64,000 nt of DNA. Source: Clitopilus passeckerianus. Lineage: Eukaryota; Basidiomycota; Agaricomycetes; Agaricales; Entolomataceae. A program made the translations under genes and the position numbers. The notes beneath the pieces are model-generated. The model did no database searches, was not told where the DNA came from, and saw nothing but the letters and a program-made list of their open reading frames with translations. The DNA lies in NCBI GenBank assembly GCA_944990035.1, contig CALYLX010000142.1:248001-312000 (forward strand), in the 5' to 3' direction. This document shows, piece after piece, positions 55,975-64,000 of this stretch; position 1 is the first letter of the stretch; the number at the start of each line of letters is the position of its first letter.

Positions 55975-58432
55975 ATGCCAAATCCGGTCAGCTTGAAGCA
56001 GAGACTAGCGCAATTATCTACCGCTGCTTCCTCTGCAACCTTATCAAGGGATGGTACCTTCAATGGACTGGATTCTCGTTCACCAACGATAGCTGCCTTC
56101 AAGAAGAATCTGAAGTCTATGCCTTTCAATCCACCGTGGACGAAGAAGCCTAACGAATCTTCTACGTCTTTGGCGTCATACACTCCAGGCGAATCCGAAG
56201 TTGTTCAGCAAACCATCCCAAAGCTGATCTTCCAGGCTGGGGTCGACTATGAGTGAGTGAGCTTGCATAACTCTCATCAACTACCTGCTGAGGCGGTGAA
56301 TAGGACGAGACCGATGTATGTTTGATATACTCTCTCATCAACAATTGGCTTATTCTCAGTGGCGAAGGGTAGTATTCAATGCATCCGCTCTTCCTGATCC
56401 CAAAGAAGTATCGTACGACCTCCTTCTATCGTGAGTGACTTTTTCGTTCTTCTAAGCTACCGATCAACATGATTCCACAGTCGAATACTCTCGTACTTGG
56501 ACCTCTATGGTAAGCTTTCTGTCTCCGATAATCGCTCTCCAGCATCAGTGACGCCAATCTCACAGTGGAGTCGGACTACGCTGTGGTATTTTTTGCGACC
56601 GGCATCAACCATACACCAGGTTGGAACTGGGTTTGGAAAGCTTATCGTAGCTTGAGCCGAAAATACCGCAAGAACCTCAAACAACTGGTACGAACCTTGT
56701 GCATGATCAAGACCTGCATCAGGCTAACAAGCAGCAGTATATTGTACATTCCTCTTTCTTCTCCAAGAGTGCGTTCACCAGCATCTCATAGATTCCTTGC
56801 ACTAAATTTCATAATAGTGCTCTTTTCGTTGGCCGGCTCACTCATAAGGTCAGGAAAATATCACTGCCAACAGAACGTCCTCAAACCTATGTCACAGCCC
56901 CAAATTCTTCGCGAAGATCGTCTACATCAAGACCCTCTCTGAGCTGGCCACCAGAGTGCCCTTGACTCAGATTGACATACCGCCTTCAGTTTACAGGTCT
57001 GTCCGCTTCCTCCCATCTCTATTTTCCCTATTGACCCACCTCGCTAAATCAGGGAGAATCTCAAACACGAAACAGAAATAACGCTGCCGATGCCAACCCG
57101 CTCTAACTTATTTGGAGTCGCATTAGAAGACTTGATGGGATACGATGGAGAAAAGGGCGGATTACCAAGAGTTGTTAAGGACGCTATCCAGTTCATACGA
57201 GAGAGGGGTATGTGTCCACTCTTCTTCATATATACACCCTCTAATGAAGTGTGGATAGGGTTATACGAAGAAGGACTCTTCAGGCGGTCGCCAGCCTCCG
57301 CCATGCTCCGATCAGCCAAGGATGCGTACGACCGAGGTATGCATTACGCTCGCATATCTCGAGATATCTAGCTGATTTGAACCCAAATAGGTCATATCGT
57401 TTCCCTGGAGACTTTCGGAGACCCCCATCTTGCTGCAGTTCTACTCAAGAAATACCTTCGTGATTTGCCCATCCCAGTATTCCCCGAGAGCATATACCCA
57501 ATTATACAACAATGTCCTCCCCCAACGACTAATCCTGCAGACATGGCAAGCATAGAATACATCCGCGCTTCGCTTCTACCTGCCCTTTCCCCCTGCACGT
57601 ACATACTCCTGGCGAGTATACTTCGTAGGTCTTCTTATCATATACGTGGCGTTTAGTTCTTAACTGTTCCTCTCTCTACCCAGACCTGATGCACGATGTC
57701 TCCCTTCATTCCGATTCAAACAAGATGGATGCCTATAACCTCTCCGTCGTGCTTTGCCCCAACCTTGTCAAAGGCACCAACCCAGCCCGAGACGTCATGA
57801 TTTGTGCTGCGACAGGTGTAGCCCCTTCCTCCATCGCGGCTTTCAAACCCCTCGCTCCTTCAGCAAGCTCGGCATCCCCATCCCCATCAGAAGGACGAAC
57901 AACATTAGGCTCGATCATCTACCTCTGCATTCGCCGGTACTACGAAATCTTTGATGAAGTCTGGGACCGAAGCGAAGCAAGAACCCCGCATTCAGGGTCA
58001 AGTCGAACCGACCTCGAGGACTCATCATCTTCCTCCCAAAGTTCGGTTTCCGGATTCGAGGATGACATCCTCGTGATGCCTCTTGGCCCTGCCGGCACTG
58101 TCGATGGGCATTCAACTCTGAAGCCCAAACACCGCAGCCGCCCTTCTAGGGATAGCACCACGCGTTCGACACATTCGGGACTTGATGGTGCTAGGCAAGT
58201 TGCAAGTGCTTCGCCGACCATGAATAAAGCTCGATCGGTGATCAGTGTCGAGAATGGAGCTGGTGGCCCATTTGGGACAGTTGGAAAGAAGGGGTCGATT
58301 GCCATTGGAAGGGGGACGACGAGGAAGTCCAGCGGGTCCGGCGTTGAAGCATTGGGGATTACTGCAGAAGGATTCTTCACACCCCCGAAGACTGCTCCGC
58401 CCGTGCCTCCGCGCTGGAAGAAACCCATATAG
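55975..58432 (+). CDS. Rho GTPase-activating protein with CRAL-TRIO/BCH domain
   Basis: ATG 55975 starts MPNPVSLKQRLAQLST. After a Ser-rich leader, exons encode a Sec14-like BCH domain (VVFNASALPDP, ILSYLDLYVESDYAVVFFATG, WNWVWKAYRSLSRKYRKNLKQL). A RhoGAP domain follows: FGVALEDLM, GLYEEGLFRRSPAS with the arginine finger, LAAVLLKKYLRDLPIPVFPE and NKMDAYNLSVVLCPNLV. The C-terminal third is Ser/Pro-rich and probably regulatory. This is the p50RhoGAP (ARHGAP1-like) layout, which binds prenylated Rho/Rac/Cdc42 and speeds GTP hydrolysis to control polarity and actin. A divergent promoter of 190 bp is shared with the MYND gene. Confidence 0.9.
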
Positions 58433-59049
58433 TTTGGTCTCTTCTTTTACAGGTGTAATTTATTTTATGGCTATTTATTTGTTGGTCACTCCTGTTCTGA
58501 TTAGTTTTAATGACATTTTAGTGAGCCGAGGTCGATATGCTTAAAGTCCATCATTCTCGTGATTCCTTGGCCTGTCATTTGCGGCGTGTTACAAAACGCC
58601 AGAGTATGGCGTTCGGCGTCGTCGAATTCTTTCTAAAGCAGCCCGGTCAATTGTCCTGTTACCTCTATGGGAAGGCTGGAGGTAGCAGACTCGCCAACGC
58701 CGTATCCCTGGGCTGTGGTTAATAGGGAGCTGGGTCACCCCCGTCGTGGACCATACGTGATAGAGTGTAGTCTGTTCGGGTTATTGGTCGTTTCTTCTCG
58801 ATAACATGTGTCGGTGTCGCGATTACTGGTCCCAGATAACCGGCTTCGTCGGGCATTATCACTGCTTTCCTCGGAGGCGAAAACAGTGTGTTGACATCTG
58901 GTCCAACGCCGGTTCGGCCTTGCCCTGAAGAGTCCATTCACAGGTGTCAAGATGTCAAAGCCGTAACGTGCTGGTGCCTAGAGCCATCCTTATAAAATAT
59001 CCAGCCCTCGAGGTGTTCTGCATCTGCTCGGTGCTCTCACAGATCTAGC
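58433..59049. other. Intergenic region
   Basis: Short frames on both strands have no domain. The right end holds a TATAAAATA motif at about 58992-59000, suitable for the lectin gene starting at 59050. Confidence 0.5.
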
Positions 59050-59584
59050 ATGGGCAACAAAACTTCAGTAGCTAATGGGGTCTGGTCATTCGGCAATGAC
59101 GCCTATCCTTCACAGGTCCTAGCTTTGAACGTTGCTTCTGGGGAAGGTGAGACCCACATGCTACTGTCCTCCTTCCACGGACTGTAACTGGTTGATTTCC
59201 TGAAAGTCGTCGGTTGGGTCTTCGACTACGGGGACAATCAGAAATGGCGCACCACCACCACCAGGGACTCGGGAGGTAGTCCGACCACGACACTACAGAA
59301 CATGGCGACACAAGCATACCTGGCCGTTGGTCCGGGAGGAAAGATAGTGGCTAATTCGCCAACTCCGTACGGTTGGGAGGTGATCAAACAGACTACGGAC
59401 GCATGTACAATGTGAGGGAGTCTCGTCTTCTTCGGATTCCTCCTGTCTCATCCGGTTCTCTAGAAGGGACCCCGAAAGTAGGAATGGGATCCGTATGGTT
59501 GGCGGATATAATGGTGCTGAATTAAGGCTCGACGGCTCCGGAATCACTGGCAATCGGTTGTGGTTCATTAAGCAGAGATGGTAG
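59050..59584 (+). CDS. Small beta-trefoil (ricin-B-type) lectin-like protein, three exons
   Basis: Exons 59050-59146, 59207-59411 and 59464-59584 join through introns of 60 and 52 bp (GTGAG..AAG and GTGAG..TAG) in phases 1 and 2, giving 140 residues. Visible features are VWSFGNDAYPSQVLALN, GDNQKW (the QxW motif of ricin-B-type beta-trefoils), QAYLAVGP and YGWEV, with NGAELRLD and a terminal W near the end. Hydrophobic/aromatic spacing fits three trefoil repeats of a small cytosolic mushroom lectin. There is no signal peptide. Such lectins bind glycans and often serve in fungal defence; the sugar is unknown. The two introns hide the gene from simple frame scans. Its end overlaps the convergent methyltransferase CDS by 17 bp. 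Confidence 0.7.
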
Positions 59585-60950
59585 TTAATCGGCCGTAGTC
59601 TTCTACATATTTTAGGAAGACGCTAGAATTATCTCCCGAGTCTTGAAATTTGGTGGCAACCCAGAACTCTGCCTTGTAGATCCATCTCATCATTGCAGTC
59701 TGATCCACCGTATACTCGCACTCCACTGTTCTCTGCTTCCTGAGTGGATCCCCTCCCTCCTGACCTGAGGAAAAGTCAAACCCAATTTCTTCGGCTGCAT
59801 CGATGACCTCGTCGAGACTGAGCTCAACTTTCGCATACCCGCCTGAGGTCCACAATAGTGGGCCGAGGTTGATCCATGTACCACCAGGCTTGAGAAGGGA
59901 ATGGATCTTTTCAAGAGTTTCAAAGACATTGAGAGAGGTGTCAATGAAGAATAGGGTTACGACGAAGTCGTATCCAGGATCGTTTTGGGATTCGAAGGGT
60001 GCTTGATCCCGCCTCCAGATCAGAGAACGAGGAGTGGTAGCTGGAGATGGCAGTTTCAGGAAGTCGCCTTCCACGAGATGGAAGTTGGAAGAGAGGCGAG
60101 GTACAGCATCAGGGAACGACAAGGAGCGGAATAGGGATTCGTTGGAACGTTGGTGGGAGAACCAATGGGCATAAGGTCGAACGATGTGCTCGTCTGATGT
60201 TTGCGTAGTTTCGGATGACAGGAGGAACCTGAGAGCAAGGGTCATGAAGAAGGAGAACTCGTTGGCAGTCGTGTCATATCCTGTAAGAGTATTTATTTAA
60301 GTGAGGGAGGAAGTAGGGGTAGACTTAGACTTACCAAGCTGCGAAATCTCCCATGCCAACCTGCCCAAGCCAGATCCTGGGACAAGGATACGCTGCTTGG
60401 AGCGTTCAGCCTCGGGCACTTCCTTCAACACATCCAATATAGGTCCAAATATTCTCTCTCTTTCAACAGCTCCCTCAGAACTCCAATCCCGGATGAAATG
60501 CTTGAGAGCCTCCCTGACCCGCCCCAAATCGCCCCGCCCTTCTGGATAGGTATGCTCGGCCCCGAGCTCCTTCTCTGCCAGCTCTGCAATCTTCTGCGCT
60601 AGAATGGCGTTCAACTCCGTCACATATGTCAGCTTTTCCAACTTCTTTGAATAGCCAATCTTGTTTCCGAGTCGTTTATGGCTTCGACCAAGCATGTTGT
60701 AGCTTGCGTGGCGGTGTGCAATTTCTTCTCGCGAAAGTTGGCCATATTGGAGGTAGGATTGGTAGGCCTTATTCAAGGAGAACGGTCCGTCTGCAGAGAT
60801 GGGGCCTTTTAGAGTGAAGAAGCTGCGAATGCGGTTCCAGCTGAAATGATGTTTGGCTGGGGCATTTGCCCGCAATGCCACAAGGAAGAGAGCCAGCGGG
60901 AAGAGACAAGCCAGAAACACGTCAAAGGTGAATGCAGAGTCTTTGACCAT
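59568..60950 (-). CDS. N2227-type SAM-dependent methyltransferase (carnosine N-methyltransferase-like)
   Basis: Exons 60335-60950 and 59568-60280 join across a 54-bp GTAAG..CAG intron. An N-terminal hydrophobic segment (FDVFLACLFPLALFLVALRA) suggests a membrane anchor. Family motifs follow: RDWSSEGAVER, ILVPGSGLGRLAWEIS (SAM-binding motif I), GYDTTANEFSFFM, FHLVEGDFL, DFVVTLFFIDTSLNVFETLEKI and LKPGGTWINLGPLLW. These identify the N2227/carnosine N-methyltransferase family (yeast YNL092W), which methylates a histidine nitrogen in carnosine or related substrates. The natural substrate in fungi is uncertain. TAA at 59568-59570 lies within the last exon of the lectin on the other strand. Confidence 0.9.
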
Positions 60951-61258
60951 CTGTAAATTATCAGCTGTGTGGTTCTAGAAGGACATCGTCGCCGTCGCCG
61001 TTAAGTCTGCCCTCGCTTTTCTGTGCTAACATCATCGTGGGCGTCTAGCTGCTGCTGATGCTGGTTGTCTCGCTTAGGCAGCGGGATCATTCTGCCTTGC
61101 GCCGTCATGGCCAAACGTCGTCATCCGTCCCTCTAATAACGCAATTTTACGCATTGGCACCATCCTCCACTAGAGAATAAGTACGTTGAAGTCGAGGAAT
61201 GGCATCCTATTTGCATTCAAGAGACTACTTGATGCAAAGTCATAGCCCACACCACAAC

Positions 61259-61330
61259 GTCTCGATAGCTCAGTGGTAGAGCATACGATTGCAGATCGTA
61301 GGGTCCGGTGTTCGAACCACCGTCGGGACT
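61259..61330 (+). tRNA. tRNA-Cys (GCA)
   Basis: The 72-nt cloverleaf is complete. The acceptor stem GTCTCGA pairs with TCGGGAC (one T-G pair). The D-arm holds the A box TAGCTCAGTGG, the anticodon stem TACGA/TCGTA encloses TTGCAGA with anticodon GCA at 61291-61293, and the T-arm CGGTG/CACCG encloses TTCGAAC (B box). There is no intron. T at 61330 is the discriminator. Confidence 0.95.
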
Positions 61331-61332
61331 AG

Positions 61333-61337
61333 TTTTT
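61333..61337 (+). terminator. RNA polymerase III terminator of tRNA-Cys
   Basis: A run of five T residues lies two bases after the tRNA 3' end, the normal Pol III stop signal. Confidence 0.85.
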
Positions 61338-61622
61338 GCCTCCTTTTCTCCTGCTCCGTCAGCGACGCCTACATATGTTGCGACAGGCATAACTTCAGGA
61401 TTCTTGCTAGGAAAGGGTGTCGGAACAGCAATGCAACTACAGACGAGATGATAATAGGCTGAAAAATGAAAGGCTCCCCATGCATCCCACAATTGCCGTC
61501 TCTTCACTTTGGACGCCTACACGTGCATTGGGCTCTTCCAGGGCATGAGGATGCCTCGTGTACCGTATAGTCTAGTACGGTTCAGCCGGAGGCATTTCCA
61601 ACGTCCAACTACCCTGGTTTGA

Positions 61623-63378
61623 ATGCTCTGCTGCATTCCTGTCAAGCACCACTTCTCGTTCAAGTCTCCCAAGCCAAAAGGCTCTCCACCTTCGAACAAG
61701 CGTTCGCGTTCTGGGATGCCCTCGACGGTACAACCAGACGTAGATGCAGCCACTGGTGAGTTTCCTAGTTCTCAGGTTCGAACTTTGATCTAATAAACCA
61801 CGACCACGCCTCTCTAGAATCCGGCATCTTCTACCTTGTCCCGAACAAGCATGGACCAGGAAAATCCCTAGTCCGCCGTCCCCGTCCTCCACCAACATCT
61901 GCTCCTCTCCCAGACGACTTTGACGCTTTGACTGTAGCTGGGCAATCGACCTATACACAACGAGGCGGCGCCGGAATCAGGTCCGGATGGGAAACGCATG
62001 GACGAGTAGGGGCTGCCGGTTCTGTTTCACCTCTGGATGACGATTTCGACGCGACATACACTGCAGGTGCCACATTGACGCGTAAAGCTGGATCAAGCAT
62101 GGATGGATATGATGGTGTGAAGAGTTGGCTGAAGGGATCGGAGTCAAGCCCTGGAAGAAGCAGGCATCAAGGACGCGGCAGCAGCGAGGAGTATGCAGAT
62201 CACAGGCAGCAAATGGACGACATGAGGAGAAGACTTGGTCGAGAATCGCCTGGTCTGGCTTTGACTCCTCCTCGAAATCGAAAGGACCTTTCGCGCAATG
62301 GGACACTCACCAAAGAACGAGATCCAAGGATTGACATGATCGGACCTCCTGCTCGCCTGGGGTCTATTCCAAAACCCGCTTCCAGCAATGCGGTGCCACG
62401 AGCAGCGAACGAGTTCCAGGAGATCAATCGGAGGATAGTGGAGGATGGCCCCGAGAGGACGGTCTTGATTTCGACATGGCGCGAACAGGTGGCTGACGCT
62501 ATTGATACGGAGACTGTGGTCGATGTGTACTACCTAAACGGGGAAGATTACGCAGAGGGTGCAGAGGAGGAAAACCAGGAAACGAGGGCCACGACAACAA
62601 GAAGGAGAAGCATTCCACCGCCACCTCCCAGCGCTCCAAGTATCATCGGAGATGATATGTCAGAAATAAGAAGCTTCAGAGGACCTATAGATGCCAAGTC
62701 TATCACGGAATCCTTCTTCTCGGAGGTGAGGCTGCCTTGTCTAAGTATCTTGCTGCTGCTAATAACCTTCGATAGCGGCTTCCGACAGTGCCTCCTAAGT
62801 CTTCCAATCGAAGCTTCAGACTTGGATCCGAGGTTGCAAGAGACCGCTCAGGATCCGGGGCGTCGAATACGAGAGCTCCTCGAGCCATGACCCCCGAATC
62901 CCATATGCGACGGTCGTCCAATTCTAGTAGCTCTCACAAGGTTCCCAGTGGGCGCAATCTTCCTCTCAACACGAACCTCTCTCCGCCTCGGGCGTCAACA
63001 CCGGCTCGGACTCGAGACGATTCATTCCCCGGGCCTCGCTCATCCAAGGCGCTCCATCAGCCTATCACACCAAGTGATATGTACGGAACGAACCCGGTTC
63101 CCCCTTCATTCCGACCAACACAGTCGGGGTCAACCATTAGCACTATCAAGTCTGCTTCAGTGCTCGCCTTTGAAGACGTTCTGTCAACTTGCGAACCGTC
63201 ATTGTTGCATATCTCCCCGGCTCTGACGAATCTTGGCATCACGAATGAGAGCCATTTGAAGGCTATCACGAAGATGAACGAGGAGACGAGGGATAGGATT
63301 GTAAAGGAGGAGGCGTTGAAGCAAGGTATCACGGTTATGGAGTGGGCTATCCTGTTGGATAGGCTTCAGTCGCTATAG
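61623..63378 (+). CDS. Ser/Pro-rich protein of unknown function
   Basis: Exons 61623-61755, 61818-62725 and 62776-63378 join in frame to 547 residues. The N-terminus MLCCIPVKHHF has a Cys pair that could be palmitoylated. Most of the protein is low-complexity (Ser, Pro, Arg, Gly; a PPPPP run at about 62619). A better-conserved-looking segment, ESGIFYLVPNKHGPGKSL, is near the start. The C-terminal 60 residues (LLHISPALTNLGI...ITVMEWAILLDRLQSL) look like a folded helical domain resembling a SAM-like module. I do not recognise a named family. It may be a membrane-attached scaffold, but this is inference. The first exon start is chosen because it keeps frame with the second exon. Confidence 0.65.
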
Positions 63379-63741
63379 TTGGTGCTGAGCACGGACCCGA
63401 GTGCTCTGTTTTGGAGCTTCAAGATTACTTTTATCTCATTTATTATAATATCGCGCAATGATCTTCTTAAAGCGTACCTGCTATCTTTTTTGGATGGAGA
63501 TCGTCGTTGTGGTGCACATACGCCACTGTCGTCAATCGTGGCGCTGCAATCGATCCCCATTTGGGTGTGGACCATGTTGATGTTGCCCTTTGACCACCTT
63601 TGCAATTGCGACCGAGAGCAACCAAGATCCCGCAATAGCTCACGCGTTTCATCGCGTTCAACGACGTCTATCTTCCTATAGAACCGTATTGTGCCCAATA
63701 TTGGGCGAAATCTCTTTTGAACGCACCGACAAATTTGCACC

Positions 63742-64000
63742 ATGTCTAGTCAAGGTCTATCTTACTTTTTGCTCAGATATTTGACTATACTGAAGGACGT
63801 GTTGAACTTCTCAGGTGCATCCAAACCCACGATATACTTACAGGAATCCTGTTTGAAGCATCAGTTCATTCGGTCACGAGATACTTCAAGTATCGTCGAG
63901 CGTCCAGAACGACTTCGAGCTGTGAACATAGGCTTATCGGCTGCAATAGCTCGGCTCGAGCAGGATACACAACTAAACATCAAGAAAGACGAGACTTCTC
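63742..64000 (+). CDS. HOS3-like histone deacetylase, N-terminal part
   Basis: ATG 63742 opens a 13-bp exon (MSSQ) ending at 63754, then a 60-bp GTCTAT..CAG intron to 63815. The next exon reads SKPTIYLQES, CLKHQFIRSRDTSSIVERPE and RLRAVNIGLSAAIARLE, the characteristic start of fungal class II HOS3-type deacetylases. The catalytic zinc-binding region is beyond the window, so the gene is partial at its 3' end. Such enzymes remove acetyl groups from histones; yeast Hos3 also acts at the bud neck. Confidence 0.85.
   Translation, partial: MSSQGLSYFLLRYLTILKDVLNFSGASKPTIYLQESCLKHQFIRSRDTSSIVERPERLRAVNIGLSAAIARLEQDTQLNIKKDETS

Noticed and set aside
1..64000. CRISPR arrays, operons and bacterial-type signals
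   Set aside because: No short regularly spaced repeats with spacers; introns and gene families are eukaryotic.

Overview
The window is genomic DNA of a filamentous basidiomycete, most likely an Agaricomycete. Nearly every gene is cut by introns of about 40-65 bp with GT..AG ends. The gene families are typical of mushroom-forming fungi: expanded F-box/LRR-like proteins, tandem DUF6533 membrane proteins, a chromodomain Ty3/Gypsy retroelement, a HOS3-type deacetylase and a BCH-RhoGAP. I do not name a species. All assignments come from reading the sequence; no database was searched.

Layout. (1) 1-7.6 kb is a nest of transposons: the 3' part of a decayed Ty3/Gypsy element with its 3' LTR, a solo LTR inserted 45 bp upstream of that LTR with a 5-bp target duplication, an older inverted Ty3 fragment that received the main element, and a remnant of a transposase-like helix-turn-helix ORF. 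(2) 8.5-16.8 kb holds an F-box protein, a sugar transporter, a kexin-processed repeat-peptide precursor (five aromatic EDIFFYxWG repeats) and a convergent acyl-CoA ligase ending in -AKL. (3) 17.2-21.5 kb is a tandem triplication of an about 1-kb unit on the minus strand. Each unit has a small secreted, Kex2-type, four-cysteine peptide gene and a piece of the 3' end of an F-box gene. The middle peptide copy has lost its splice acceptor. (4) 21.9-35.2 kb contains a GDA1/CD39 nucleoside diphosphatase, two tandem DUF6533 genes, an F-box protein, glia maturation factor (ADF-H) and a GH127-type beta-L-arabinofuranosidase. (5) 35.5-42.3 kb is a head-to-head pair of paralogous MFS transporters; an about 1.45-kb insertion with short terminal inverted repeats separates the minus-strand copy from its N-terminal exon. 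(6) 43-63.4 kb is dense and mostly housekeeping: Kha1-type K+/H+ antiporter, F-box protein, Dal5-like permease, Derlin, MYND-finger protein, BCH-RhoGAP, a three-exon beta-trefoil lectin, N2227-type methyltransferase, tRNA-Cys(GCA) and a Ser/Pro-rich unknown. The window ends in the start of a HOS3-like histone deacetylase.

The most interesting parts are the two kinds of secreted, kexin-processed peptide genes, at 13.9 kb and 17.4-19.8 kb. They lie in the most rearranged part of the window beside F-box duplications. The repeat precursor looks like a candidate RiPP/KEP-type precursor, but no UstY-like (DUF3328) tailoring gene is visible here. The four-cysteine family looks like a young local expansion. 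The lectin CDS overlaps the convergent methyltransferase CDS by 17 bp.
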